Positions 51,633 to 60,961 of a stretch of DNA of 64,000 nt are shown one piece after another. Under the pieces are notes generated by a model. The model was not told the DNA's origin. It searched no databases and worked only from the letters and a program-made list of their open reading frames with translations. The position numbers were made by a program, and so were the translations under genes. The stretch's first letter is position 1. The number at the start of each line of letters is the position of its first letter. This DNA is from an uncultured Flavobacteriales bacterium (GTDB lineage: Bacteria; Bacteroidota; Bacteroidia; Flavobacteriales; CAJXXR01). The stretch is from the NCBI GenBank assembly GCA_913063375.1, contig CAJXXR010000006.1:1-64000 (forward strand), written 5' to 3'.

Positions 51633-52729
51633 TACAATTTTTGGATTTACATAAAATAAATGAACAATATAGAGGACAATTAGAAGAAGAAATACATTCC
51701 GTTTTAAACATTGGCTGGTACATTAAAGGAGCTAAGAATGAAACATTTGAAAAAGAATTGTCCGATTATATTGGTGTATCGCATGCCATAGCTTGTTCCA
51801 ATGGTTTGGATGCGCTACGGCTAATTTTTAAAGCATATATAGCACTCGGAAGGCTGAAGGCTGGAGAAGAAGTTTTAGTGCCTGCAAATACCTTTATCGC
51901 TTCCATCCTAGCAATTACAGATGTCGGATTGGTTCCCGTATTTATAGAGCCAGAAAATGCCCATTTTAATATTGATCCAAAGAAATTACAAGAAAGGATT
52001 TCTTCAAAAACAAAAGCCATCTTAAATGTTCATCTTTATGGACAAATCAGTTATTCTCAGGAATTAAAACAGCTGATTGATGCAAACAACCTTTTGCATA
52101 TTGAGGACAATGCCCAAGCAATTGGAGCAAGTTGGAAGGGGGTGAAAAGTGGTGCCATTGGAGATGCTTCAGGATTTAGTTTTTATCCTGGAAAAAATTT
52201 AGGTGCTCTTGGAGATGCTGGTGCGGTATGTACTGATGATGCAGTTTTAGCAAAAACGATTCGCTCCTTGGCTAATTATGGATCTGAGCAAAAATATATT
52301 CACGAATGTCAAGGGCTTAATGCTAGAATGGATGAAATTCAAGCAGCAGTATTGTCGGTGAAGTTAAAGGACCTTGATGCTTCGAATGACAAAAGGAGAG
52401 AGATCGCTTTAAGGTATAGGGCTGAAATCAAAAATCCCCTTATAAAACTGCCAAATTGTATCGATAAAATGGGGCATGTTTGGCATTTGTTTGTAGTTCG
52501 TTGTACAGAAAGAGATGCTTTGCAATCTTACCTAACAAAGTGTGGAATTCAATCATTGATTCACTATCCAATCCCTCCTCATAAACAAAAAGCCTATATT
52601 GAATTCGGTAATTGTGAATTACCAATTACAGAAAAATTGGCAAATGAAGTTTTGAGTATTCCGATAAGTCCAATCATGGAACCTAACGAAGTTAGCCAAG
52701 TGATAAAAGCCATCAATGAATATAAATAA
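51629..52729 (+). CDS. PLP-dependent sugar 3-aminotransferase (FdtB/QdtB-like, DegT family)
   Basis: A 366-residue DegT/DnrJ/EryC1 aminotransferase that places an amino group on the 3-keto sugar. The PLP Lys is Lys189 in [15 protein letters not shown], and the Asp of [11 protein letters not shown] binds the ring nitrogen. The ATG at 51629 overlaps the preceding stop (ATGA), so an upstream TTG is not used. With rfbAB, the cupins and the acetyltransferase it completes a route to dTDP-Fuc3NAc or dTDP-Qui3NAc. Confidence 0.92.
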   Translation: MIQFLDLHKINEQYRGQLEEEIHSVLNIGWYIKGAKNETFEKELSDYIGVSHAIACSNGLDALRLIFKAYIALGRLKAGEEVLVPANTFIASILAITDVGLVPVFIEPENAHFNIDPKKLQERISSKTKAILNVHLYGQISYSQELKQLIDANNLLHIEDNAQAIGASWKGVKSGAIGDASGFSFYPGKNLGALGDAGAVCTDDAVLAKTIRSLANYGSEQKYIHECQGLNARMDEIQAAVLSVKLKDLDASNDKRREIALRYRAEIKNPLIKLPNCIDKMGHVWHLFVVRCTERDALQSYLTKCGIQSLIHYPIPPHKQKAYIEFGNCELPITEKLANEVLSIPISPIMEPNEVSQVIKAINEYK

Positions 52730-52737
52730 CATAGAGA

Positions 52738-53604
52738 ATGGATCATAGACCCAAAGTTTCCATATTGACATCCTGTTATAACCATGAAAATTTTGTGGAA
52801 GAGTTGGTACGGAGTGTATATGGTCAACAAGGGGTAGATTTTGAATTTCTTGTAATTGATGATGGATCAAAGGATAGTAGCGCTGATAAATTGGCACTTT
52901 TATCCAAGCAATATGATTTTTCTTTTGAAGCTCAATCGAATAAAGGTTTTACGCCTACCTTAAATAAATTATTAAAAAGAGCTACAGGGGATTATTTGGT
53001 GATAATAGCTTCAGATGATGTCTTAGCACCAGATAGATTAAAATTACAAGCCCAATTCCTGGATCAAAATCAAAAATTCGCACTGGTTTGTGGTGATGTC
53101 GTAGAGTTGGATGAAAAGGGAGTATTAGGGACTAAGGTGAGCTACCCTTTTACAGCCGAAGGTATTTTTAAAAAATTATTAAGAAAGGATATTTTTATTC
53201 TTGCTCCCACCGTAATGGTCCGAAGATCTATTGTAGAAGAATTGGATGGATGGGATGAAAGTTTAGCCATTGAAGATTGGGATATGTGGTTGAGGATTGC
53301 TGAGAAATATCCCTTGGCGTATATGGATCAGGTATTTGCATTATATAGGATCCATTCTGGTAATTCACATGCCAACTATATGCGGATGTATAGTGAAATG
53401 GAAAAAACGCTGGAAAAATTTAAACATAACAGGTTGTATGAAGAAGCAAAGTTCAAAATGTATCGGGATGCTGCTAGTTATTTAAGTGGAATAAGCGGTT
53501 ATAAAAAACTGGCTTTTGGCTATTTCTTAAAGGCGGTGAAGAAAGTGCAACCTCAATTCATATTGAAATTTATGTTCAAGTTCCTTTTTATCTGGAAGCA
53601 TTAA
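52738..53604 (+). CDS. Glycosyltransferase, family 2-like
   Basis: A 288-residue GT-A enzyme. N-terminal VSILTSCYNHENFVEELV (opening, shortened to VSILTSCYNHENF), LVIDDGSKDSS, and the metal-binding SDD in IIASDDVLAPD (about residues 85-95) are present. WDESLAIEDWDMWLRI carries the ED typical of the acceptor side. The C-terminus is basic and hydrophobic, suggesting membrane contact. It adds one sugar of the repeat unit, but donor and acceptor are unknown. Confidence 0.88.
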   Translation: MDHRPKVSILTSCYNHENFVEELVRSVYGQQGVDFEFLVIDDGSKDSSADKLALLSKQYDFSFEAQSNKGFTPTLNKLLKRATGDYLVIIASDDVLAPDRLKLQAQFLDQNQKFALVCGDVVELDEKGVLGTKVSYPFTAEGIFKKLLRKDIFILAPTVMVRRSIVEELDGWDESLAIEDWDMWLRIAEKYPLAYMDQVFALYRIHSGNSHANYMRMYSEMEKTLEKFKHNRLYEEAKFKMYRDAASYLSGISGYKKLAFGYFLKAVKKVQPQFILKFMFKFLFIWKH

Positions 53605-53610
53605 CCAATT

Positions 53611-54849
53611 ATGGGGAAGGTAAGAGAAATATTAGGGCACCCATTAATGCGGAATTTTTCATCGCTGGTATTTATACAGGGGATGAATTATATTTTCCCA
53701 TGGATTACCTTTGCTTATCTTACTTATGTTTTGGGAGTAGAACTGATTGGTCGGATTGGGTATGCATTCGCAATCATTAATATATTGATGGTTTTAAGTG
53801 ATTTTGGCTTCAACCTAACTAGTCCAAAAAATATATCTGTCTTCCGAAATCACAAACAAAGAAGGGATGAGATCTTCAATGGTGTATTGATATTGAAAGG
53901 GGGATTGAGTGTTATAGTTTTGATTGCTTTTATCCCTTTTGTTTTTTACTTTGATAAGTTACACAAAGATTACCTCCTATATATTTATTTTATTGGCTAC
54001 GTATTGGCCAATGGCTTAATCCCAAAGTGGTTTTTCCAGGGGGTTGAGAAAATGCAGTATCTAACCCTATTTGTATTTATTTCTAAAGTAATATTTACGG
54101 CTGCTGTTTTTATTTTTATTCGCGAAAAATCTGATTTCTATCTCTATCCTTTAGCACTTTCAATTGCCGAAATGTCGGTGGCCTGTGTGTCTTTATACTT
54201 AGGGGTCAAACGCTTTGATATTCGGTTATTCGTGCCAAAGCGCATTAAATTGTTATACCTATTGAAAGAAAGTAGAACCTTTTTCTATTCTACTTTGTCC
54301 ATTTCTATATTTACCCAATTGAATGTATTGGTAATTGGAAATATAAAAGGGGATTATAGTTTAGGTCTTTATACCACTGCAGAGAAATTTTATAATGCTG
54401 CATTAACGCTAATTTCACCGGTTAAAGATGTATTGTATCCATATATGGCAAAAAATAGGGATGTGCCATTGTATAAAAAATTATTCTTAGGAGTGACTTT
54501 AGTGACTATCCTGGGATCAATTATACTTTATTATTTCTCTGAAGAGGCTATAGCTTTATTATTGGACGACTCCTTTATTCCTGCTGCTAAATACTTGTCT
54601 TTCTTTGGTTTTATTTTACTATTTCAGGTGCCGTCTATGATGTTGGGATACCCATTGTTAGGTGCGGTAGGAAAGGCTAAGGAAGCGAATAAAAGTGTTA
54701 TATATGCCACAGTAATGTATGTAACTGCTTTGGTCTTTTTGTATGAGCAAATAGAAATAGAAACAATATTGTATCTGTTATTACTGTTTCAGGTGTTTGT
54801 GCTTAGTTATAGATCTATTGCAACCTATAATTATTTCAAAAGAAGATGA
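53611..54849 (+). CDS. wzx: Oligosaccharide flippase (Wzx-like)
   Basis: A 412-residue membrane protein with about twelve helices, of the RfbX/Wzx polysaccharide transporter family in the MATE-like fold. Typical opening: NFSSLVFIQGMNYIFPWITF and VLGVELIGRIGYAFAI (shortened). It moves lipid-linked repeat units across the inner membrane to the polymerase. It overlaps the following gene by 4 bp (ATGA), so expression is linked. Confidence 0.9.
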   Translation: MGKVREILGHPLMRNFSSLVFIQGMNYIFPWITFAYLTYVLGVELIGRIGYAFAIINILMVLSDFGFNLTSPKNISVFRNHKQRRDEIFNGVLILKGGLSVIVLIAFIPFVFYFDKLHKDYLLYIYFIGYVLANGLIPKWFFQGVEKMQYLTLFVFISKVIFTAAVFIFIREKSDFYLYPLALSIAEMSVACVSLYLGVKRFDIRLFVPKRIKLLYLLKESRTFFYSTLSISIFTQLNVLVIGNIKGDYSLGLYTTAEKFYNAALTLISPVKDVLYPYMAKNRDVPLYKKLFLGVTLVTILGSIILYYFSEEAIALLLDDSFIPAAKYLSFFGFILLFQVPSMMLGYPLLGAVGKAKEANKSVIYATVMYVTALVFLYEQIEIETILYLLLLFQVFVLSYRSIATYNYFKRR

Positions 54850-56024
54850 GTTTATTAAAATTGCTATTATTGCCATTTTGGTACTTGTTGGCTCTTCTGC
54901 CAAGAAGAAAGAACCTGTGGGTGTTTGGTTCAAATACTGGGAATAGTTTTGGAGATAGTACGGGTTATTTTTTCACTTATATAGTAGAAAATCAATCCAC
55001 TATTACAGCAGTTTGGATTACAAGTTCAAAGTCAATTTACGATACGTTACAAACCCAAGGTCATCGGGTAGTATTAAAAGATAGTTGGCGAGCGAAATGG
55101 ATTTGCCTTAGAGCTGGAAAGGGCTTTACAACGCATGGAAAGAACGACCTATGCAATGAATTTACCAATGGAATTGTACTCTATAATTTATGGCATGGTA
55201 TGCCATTGAAAAAAATAGGACACATTCCTCCAAAGAGTTGGTTGAAAAGATGTTTTTATAGGGTATGGTACCCTCAAAAGTGGGATTATTTCTTCGTAAC
55301 GTCTGATAAGTTCAAGCCAATTATGGAAAACTATATTATCAATAGTTATAAGCCTGTAGAGAAATTGGAAGTGTTGGGTATGCCTAAATACGATAGGTTT
55401 TACGGGGATGGAGAAGAAATTATTATTAGTGAGTATAGGGCGGAATTCGGACAAGATGTTCGTTTTGTTTTGTTCTGTCCTACCTATAGAGAGCAGAACG
55501 AATTTGAAGCATATTCCTCCTTTGGAAAGATAGATATCTTTAAAGAATATGATTTTAACCCGGATGAATTACAAGCTTTGATGGATTCCCTTAATGCCGT
55601 CTTTTTGGTGAAGATGCATCCTATGGCTAGTGATAAATTGGATATAAAACCTATTCATAATAGGATAAAGTTGATTGAAGGGGATGAGATAGATGATGTC
55701 TATTATTTGATGAAAGATACGGCAGTGTTATTGTCAGATTATTCAAGTATACTTTTTGATTTTTTGGTTTTAGATAGACCTATTATTCACACCGTTTTTG
55801 ATTTGGATTTATATAAGGAAATACGGGCTTTTAATTTTGACTATAAAGAAATAGTAGCCGGACCAGAAACGGCTAATTGGGCAGAGGCTTTCAAGGCTAT
55901 TCAAGGCTGCTTAGAGCAGGATGAATACAAACAGCTAAGAGAAGAAGTAAATGCGTCAGTAAATGCTTTTGAGTTGAGTAAAAGCTATAGTAGAGCACTT
56001 TATGAGTTCTGTATAAGTAATTAA
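54846..56024 (+). CDS. CDP-glycerol glycerophosphotransferase family protein (TagF/TagB-like)
   Basis: A 392-residue protein of the Glyphos_transf family, known from teichoic acid synthesis, which transfers glycerol phosphate from CDP-glycerol. The N-terminal membrane-associated stretch (LLKLLLLPFWYLLALL) precedes LWHGMPLKKIG (about 116-126, with the catalytic-type His), then CPTYRE, VKMHP, SDYSSILFDF and RPIIHTVFD. Two TagD-like cytidylyltransferase genes lie on the other strand just downstream and may supply the donor. The tagF gene faces them with only 15 bp between stops. Confidence 0.87.
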   Translation: MSLLKLLLLPFWYLLALLPRRKNLWVFGSNTGNSFGDSTGYFFTYIVENQSTITAVWITSSKSIYDTLQTQGHRVVLKDSWRAKWICLRAGKGFTTHGKNDLCNEFTNGIVLYNLWHGMPLKKIGHIPPKSWLKRCFYRVWYPQKWDYFFVTSDKFKPIMENYIINSYKPVEKLEVLGMPKYDRFYGDGEEIIISEYRAEFGQDVRFVLFCPTYREQNEFEAYSSFGKIDIFKEYDFNPDELQALMDSLNAVFLVKMHPMASDKLDIKPIHNRIKLIEGDEIDDVYYLMKDTAVLLSDYSSILFDFLVLDRPIIHTVFDLDLYKEIRAFNFDYKEIVAGPETANWAEAFKAIQGCLEQDEYKQLREEVNASVNAFELSKSYSRALYEFCISN

Positions 56025-56039
56025 TGGTAATGGATTAGA

Positions 56040-56465
56040 TCATTTGAGTTTGTTTCTTTCGTTTCTTAATATTTCATTTATCAAGGTAGAGGAGGTTCCT
56101 TTGGTATAAGGGAAATACATTATTTGAACTTTTACCGCATTAAATTGTTTTTCAAAGGCTCTCCATTTGTCGGTATTGTACCAGTCATCTCCAACGAACA
56201 TAACATCAAATTTCAACTTGTCCCACATCTCAATTTTGTTCATAGAATTTTGAGGGACTACTGCATCTACAAATTTGATATTTCGAACAATTTCCATTCG
56301 CTCTTCAAAGGGAATAACGGAACTCTTGCCTTTATAATTTAGTAGTAACTCATCAGTGGTTACGCCAACGATTAGTTTATCACAAAGTCCTTTTGCATTT
56401 TTCAATAAATTTAGGTGCCCGATATGAAATAAATCAAATACACCTGAAGTATATCCTACTACCAT
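56040..56465 (-). CDS. Glycerol-3-phosphate-type cytidylyltransferase (TagD-like), copy 1
   Basis: A 141-residue nucleotidyltransferase that would activate glycerol 3-phosphate or a related polyol/alkyl phosphate with CTP. GVFDLFHIGHLNLL has the HxGH motif (His-Ile-Gly-His, about 14-17), GDDWY matches the family WxxD-type region, and YFPYTKGTSSTLINEI holds the second signature. It overlaps the stop of the upstream asnB-like gene by 7 bp on the minus strand. The gene set with the TagF-like protein suggests CDP-glycerol. Confidence 0.83.
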   Translation of the reverse strand: MVVGYTSGVFDLFHIGHLNLLKNAKGLCDKLIVGVTTDELLLNYKGKSSVIPFEERMEIVRNIKFVDAVVPQNSMNKIEMWDKLKFDVMFVGDDWYNTDKWRAFEKQFNAVKVQIMYFPYTKGTSSTLINEILRNERNKLK

Positions 56466-57973
56466 TTTCTAAAGTTTTTTATATTAAACAATAACCATGC
56501 ATCCATTGGAGTGTCCTCTTTTTTATCTTGAAAAATTGCACTGAGAGGTACAGGGAATCCTATTTTTTTTCGGTTGATAATTTCTTCTGGAATCAGGGGT
56601 TTGAATATTCTTTTTAGAGGCTCTTTAAAGGAATCACCCATCCTCCATTCAAAAGGAGTTCCTACCATCATTTCTATTAATCTATGATCTACAAATGGAA
56701 CTCTTGCTTCAACACTATTGAGCATTGTGGAATTATCAAGTCTTCGCAGTAATCCTTGTAAATGGTGTATTTGAAAATAGTAGGCGATTTTATCAATGGG
56801 TCTTTTCCCTGGGATATTTTCTAAGGCGAAATCCAATACTTCATCGTCAGAATTGGTTCCATAGCAATAACGCTGGTCAAACTCTTCCAATGTAAGGTTG
56901 TCGGCTTCATTCGCCCATTTGAATATTCGATCATAACCCCAAAATAACTCATCGGCTCCCTCTCCTGAAAGAACAACAGTATTTTCTTTTTTAACGGCTT
57001 GGGTCATTAAATGAATCAAAATTTCATTTGGAACAGAGAGTGGTTCTCTTTTTTTCTGAATCATGTATTTCCCTGTTTCAATAAATTTTTCTTTATTAAC
57101 CAGAACCTGGTGGTGGATAGACTGAAGATTAGCATTGGCCAATTTGCTCCACTCAAATTCATTGAGATCTTGAAATCCAACAGTCCAAGTATGAGTAGGT
57201 TGGAGTAAGTAGGTTAATATAGTACTATCTAAGCCGCCACTTAAGTAGCTTCCGATAGGTACATCTGAACGCTTCCGAAGACGGACGGCATCTATGATTA
57301 AAGCTTCAAGATCTTCATCTTTTGGAGCCTGTTGGTCGTCCATTTTTAATTCCCAGTAACGAACAAACCTTCCGTTTTTATAATAATGTCCTGGAGGAAA
57401 GGTTTTGATGTTTTGATAACAGGTATAGCCCTTAACAGTCATTCTTAGTTTTCTGTATTGACGTATACCAAAGTCATCAATAGCGCTGTCCTCTAGTTCT
57501 AGAAGGGGAGCTATTTCACTTGCAAGATCTATCGTATTTTTCTTTTCTCGTATGTAAAGCGGTTTAATGCCTAGACGATCCCTTGCTATAAAGATTTCTT
57601 TATTTTTTGTATTGTAAATGGCAAAGGCAAACATCCCATTGAAATATTGAAGACACTTTTCACCGTATTTTTTATACATCTCGAGTACAACTTCTGTGTC
57701 AGAACTTGTTTGCACTGTTAATTGATGTTCTCGTATTAATTCTTTATAATTATAGACTTCTCCATTGTATATTAGATGAAAACCTTCTGAAATAAACGGT
57801 TGATTTGATCGGTTATTTAAATCTATAATGGATAATCTGGTATGCCCTAAATAATGGTTGTCAATGATGAGGCCTTCTTGGTGGTCAGGCCCTCTATGAG
57901 TCATTAAGTATAAAGCATTGTTAAGTTGCTTTATGTTATGTTCGGTATTGAATGAAGCTAATATTCCACACAT
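56459..57973 (-). CDS. Asparagine synthase-like glutamine amidotransferase, copy 1
   Basis: A 504-residue class II amidotransferase with Cys2 as the glutaminase nucleophile (MCGILASF), RGPDHQEG and YNGEVYNYKEL in the first domain, and the PP-loop SGGLDST (about 245-251) with SGEGADELFWGY in the synthase domain. In glycan loci such proteins can amidate uronic acids (as proposed for WbpS) instead of aspartate. It sits between two TagD-like genes and faces away from most of the locus. Substrate is inferred. Confidence 0.85.
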   Translation of the reverse strand: MCGILASFNTEHNIKQLNNALYLMTHRGPDHQEGLIIDNHYLGHTRLSIIDLNNRSNQPFISEGFHLIYNGEVYNYKELIREHQLTVQTSSDTEVVLEMYKKYGEKCLQYFNGMFAFAIYNTKNKEIFIARDRLGIKPLYIREKKNTIDLASEIAPLLELEDSAIDDFGIRQYRKLRMTVKGYTCYQNIKTFPPGHYYKNGRFVRYWELKMDDQQAPKDEDLEALIIDAVRLRKRSDVPIGSYLSGGLDSTILTYLLQPTHTWTVGFQDLNEFEWSKLANANLQSIHHQVLVNKEKFIETGKYMIQKKREPLSVPNEILIHLMTQAVKKENTVVLSGEGADELFWGYDRIFKWANEADNLTLEEFDQRYCYGTNSDDEVLDFALENIPGKRPIDKIAYYFQIHHLQGLLRRLDNSTMLNSVEARVPFVDHRLIEMMVGTPFEWRMGDSFKEPLKRIFKPLIPEEIINRKKIGFPVPLSAIFQDKKEDTPMDAWLLFNIKNFRKW

Positions 57974-58012
57974 AAAGGGGTAATGTTTATTTCAATAATA
58001 TAAATGGTTTGT

Positions 58013-58411
58013 TTATTTAGTCTGTCTTACAATTTCAATTATTTCGGAACTAGAGATAGAGGGTGTTCTTGGGAAGTATGTTACCTCACAAATGTCTGAG
58101 AATTCATCAAACTTACCTGCCCAATCATTTCCCATCACCAAGATGTCTGCTCGATGTTCTATAATATAGGTCCGTTTTAGTGCTAATGATTCTTCATAAA
58201 AAACTTCATCAACAACCCCTAAAGCCTCGATTAGTTGCAGGCGTTCTTCTTGGGAGTATATTGGTTTCTTGGCCTTTTTATTGAAATTTAATTGGTCTGT
58301 AGAGATGCCTACTATAAGGTGGCCTCCCATCTGTTTCGCCCTTTTTAGAATATTTAGATGCCCAATATGTAAGAGGTCGAAAGTACCAAAAGTTATAATT
58401 CGTTTTTTCAT
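58013..58411 (-). CDS. Glycerol-3-phosphate-type cytidylyltransferase (TagD-like), copy 2
   Basis: A 132-residue paralogue-like enzyme with GTFDLLHIGHLNIL (HxGH), GISTDQLNFNKKAK, GNDWAGKFDEF and a shorter C-terminus ending TPSISSSEIIEI with the family TxS pattern. It differs clearly from copy 1, so the two may handle different phosphates or one may work in another step. It is the first gene of the minus-strand cassette, 39 bp before the asnB-like gene. Confidence 0.83.
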   Translation of the reverse strand: MKKRIITFGTFDLLHIGHLNILKRAKQMGGHLIVGISTDQLNFNKKAKKPIYSQEERLQLIEALGVVDEVFYEESLALKRTYIIEHRADILVMGNDWAGKFDEFSDICEVTYFPRTPSISSSEIIEIVRQTK

Positions 58412-58731
58412 AAAGTGCTATTTCAATTTTAGACTTCAATATTTAATAAGCCTTATCTGAAAGATTAAGCATGAATTAAGATAGTTAATTTAGCGTTAAA
58501 TATGAACTTATTAACGTCGTAATACCTCTAACTATCCGATTGTTAGACACTGATACCTATTATTTACTTTACATTTACCATTCTTTTTAAGATGCTATAT
58601 AATCGAAACCTGAATAATTTCACCCCTTTTAGTGGGCTAACTCGGAGAGTTTTGTGATTGAAGGTAATTATCTGTATTTTTAGTATTTAACAAATGATAT
58701 AGAATTACAATTGAATTAAAATAATCCATTG
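58412..58731. other. Divergent intergenic region inside the polysaccharide locus
   Basis: 320 bp without a gene between the inverted cassette and the second half of the plus-strand cluster. AT-rich, with weak inverted repeats (CTAAC/GTTAG at 58528..58546). No clear TAnnTTTG element was found on either strand, though both sides presumably need promoters. Confidence 0.45.
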
Positions 58732-59934
58732 GTGGGAAAAGACCGGTTGCATATACTTTTTGTAAGTCATGAATATTTCGATGACGAATTACCGGATGCG
58801 GGAGGTATTGGTCATTTCTTAGAAACCTTGTCAAAACTATTGGTTAAAAAGGGGCATACCGTTACTGTGATGGGCTATTCGTCGAAGAAATTGATTAAAA
58901 ATACCAAAGGGGTAGATTTGCGTTTTTTCAAAAGCTATATATCCTATTTCCAAGGTGTTTATGATAGGTTGGAGCAACTTCTTCATTTGGTGGGACTGAC
59001 AAGCCTGTTAATTCCACTTTTAAAGATGGATCGCAAAAGGTTGGCAAAGGAAGTCAAAGAATTTACAACCAATGAGGAAGTAGATATTATAGAACTAAAT
59101 GATTATTTAGGTGACGGAGCTTATTTGAGTACGGATATCCCATCTATAGTTCGTTCCCACGGATCATATACCATGTTGCATAATGAGGCTGGATTTCGTC
59201 CTAATACTGCTTTTGAGTATTTCGAGAAATTACAAGCTCAAAAAGTTGAAATGGGAATTGGGGTGTCCAATTTTTCTTCTAGCATGTTGGCTAAATATTT
59301 CAACCTGTCAGATGTTGTTACGATATACAATGGTTTGGATTATGATAGTTATAGGGCTACGGAGATCAAAAATCATAACAGAATTTTTTATTTCGGTACA
59401 TTATCAGAAGCAAAGGGTATGGACCGATTGGTAAACACCTTCAATCAATTGATTGCAAGAAATCCAAATTTAGACCTATTTATAGCCGGCAAGGTAAAGG
59501 CCTATTTTGAAAAAGTGATGTGGCCAAGATTTACCGAGCAGGCAAAAAAGAATGTTCACTTTTTGGGTTATCTCAGTAAGGATCAAATTAGACGTGAAAT
59601 TGAGGAAAGTACTTTGGTTTATTTCCCTTCAAGAATAGAGAATTTTAGCCTTGCTTTATTGGAATCTATGGCTTGTGCGAGAGGGGTGGTATGTTGGGAT
59701 ATCTCTGCTTTCAGGGAGGTTATAAAGCATAAAGAGAATGGCTTAATTGTAGCAGATGTGGAGCAGGCAGTTGATGATATAGAAGCGTTATTTAAAAATA
59801 AATCACAATTGCAAAATTTGGCTAAAAATGCGAGAGAGACTATCGAAAATGAATTCACTTGGGAAACAAAAGGGAGAGAAAATATAGAATATTATATAGC
59901 TTGTATAGCGAAGCATGGAAGAAAGGTCAACTAA
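58732..59934 (+). CDS. Glycosyltransferase, family 4-like (GT-B)
   Basis: About 400 residues with a GT-B fold: an N-terminal acceptor domain starting LHILFVSHEYFDDELPDAGG (key: GGIGHF) and a C-terminal donor domain with FYFGTLSEAKGMDRL, HFLGYLSKDQI and SRIENFSLALLESMACARG (the E-x7-E region). No ATG lies at the expected 5' end. A GTG at 58732 or a TTG at 58729 must be used; I chose GTG. It overlaps the next glycosyltransferase gene by 20 bp. Donor sugar unknown. Confidence 0.86.
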   Translation: MGKDRLHILFVSHEYFDDELPDAGGIGHFLETLSKLLVKKGHTVTVMGYSSKKLIKNTKGVDLRFFKSYISYFQGVYDRLEQLLHLVGLTSLLIPLLKMDRKRLAKEVKEFTTNEEVDIIELNDYLGDGAYLSTDIPSIVRSHGSYTMLHNEAGFRPNTAFEYFEKLQAQKVEMGIGVSNFSSSMLAKYFNLSDVVTIYNGLDYDSYRATEIKNHNRIFYFGTLSEAKGMDRLVNTFNQLIARNPNLDLFIAGKVKAYFEKVMWPRFTEQAKKNVHFLGYLSKDQIRREIEESTLVYFPSRIENFSLALLESMACARGVVCWDISAFREVIKHKENGLIVADVEQAVDDIEALFKNKSQLQNLAKNARETIENEFTWETKGRENIEYYIACIAKHGRKVN

Positions 59935-60961
59935 TGAAATATTATTATCTGTCATTGTACCGGTGTACAATGTGGAGGAATACCTACGGAAATGTTTAGA
60001 TAGCATCCTTGGGCAGACCTTCCGTGATTTTGAGTTAATCATTGTGAATGATGGTAGTCCAGATAATTCCGATAAAATTATAGCGGAATATCAGAATACA
60101 GATTCAAGGATAAAATTAATAACAAAAGAGAATGGTGGTTTGAGTTCGGCTAGAAATGCTGGAATTGAAGCTGCTGTTGGTAAGTATCTAGCATTTATTG
60201 ATTCAGATGATTGGATTGATAAGGAAATGTTTTCCTGTATGCTTCAAAAAGGAATAAAGGCGCAAGCTGATATTATTTTTTGTGATGTACGTGGCGAGTA
60301 TGAAGATGGGACAGTGAAGACTATTTACCAACAGGCTACCCACTTTCCTGAAATCATTGAGGTGAAATATTATCCACGTTTGTTCCTAGAAGTAGAGTGT
60401 TTCTCCTGTAACAAATTCTTTTTAAGGTCCTTGTTTATAGAAAATGATATCCGATTTCCAGAAGGGCTGTTATATGAAGATGTGGCCACCTTTCCTCGTT
60501 TGTTTTTCAAGTCTCGAAGGTTGGTTCGCATTCCGAAACAGTTTTATCATTATATAATTCGACCTGGAGCTATAACTCAGGTATATTCTAGTAAGGGACT
60601 ACAATATTTAAAAGTCGTCAACATTGTAGAGGATTTTTTGAAAAAGGAAGCACTCTTTGAGAAGTATAAAGGCATTGTATATGAGTTTTATCTCTACCAT
60701 GTTTTTTATAATTTGAGTATATATTGTAGTCATATCTCAAATTCAAAAGAAAGGGAATTGGCCTTTAAAGAACTTTATAAAAGTTTGAAGAACTATGGCA
60801 TTAATTGGAGAAGAATAAAGGAAACCAAAAGGGCTGGAAAATCCCTTTGGATGCAAAGATCTTTGGCAAAAAGACTATATTATAGATTATTTTGGGATTT
60901 TCCCTACCTATTAAAAGTACTATTAAGGATATATCATGAATTTAGAATTAAGAAAAGATAA
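59915..60961 (+). CDS. Glycosyltransferase, family 2
   Basis: A 348-residue GT-A enzyme with the classic pattern LLSVIVPVYNVEEYLRKCL, IIVNDGSPDNSD, ENGGLSSARNAGIEAA and the metal-binding DSDD in AFIDSDDWID (about 93-102). The C-terminal third is basic with several Tyr, probably membrane-bound. It overlaps both neighbours (20 and 26 bp), so the three are surely one transcript. Exact sugar unknown. Confidence 0.9.
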   Translation: MEERSTNEILLSVIVPVYNVEEYLRKCLDSILGQTFRDFELIIVNDGSPDNSDKIIAEYQNTDSRIKLITKENGGLSSARNAGIEAAVGKYLAFIDSDDWIDKEMFSCMLQKGIKAQADIIFCDVRGEYEDGTVKTIYQQATHFPEIIEVKYYPRLFLEVECFSCNKFFLRSLFIENDIRFPEGLLYEDVATFPRLFFKSRRLVRIPKQFYHYIIRPGAITQVYSSKGLQYLKVVNIVEDFLKKEALFEKYKGIVYEFYLYHVFYNLSIYCSHISNSKERELAFKELYKSLKNYGINWRRIKETKRAGKSLWMQRSLAKRLYYRLFWDFPYLLKVLLRIYHEFRIKKR

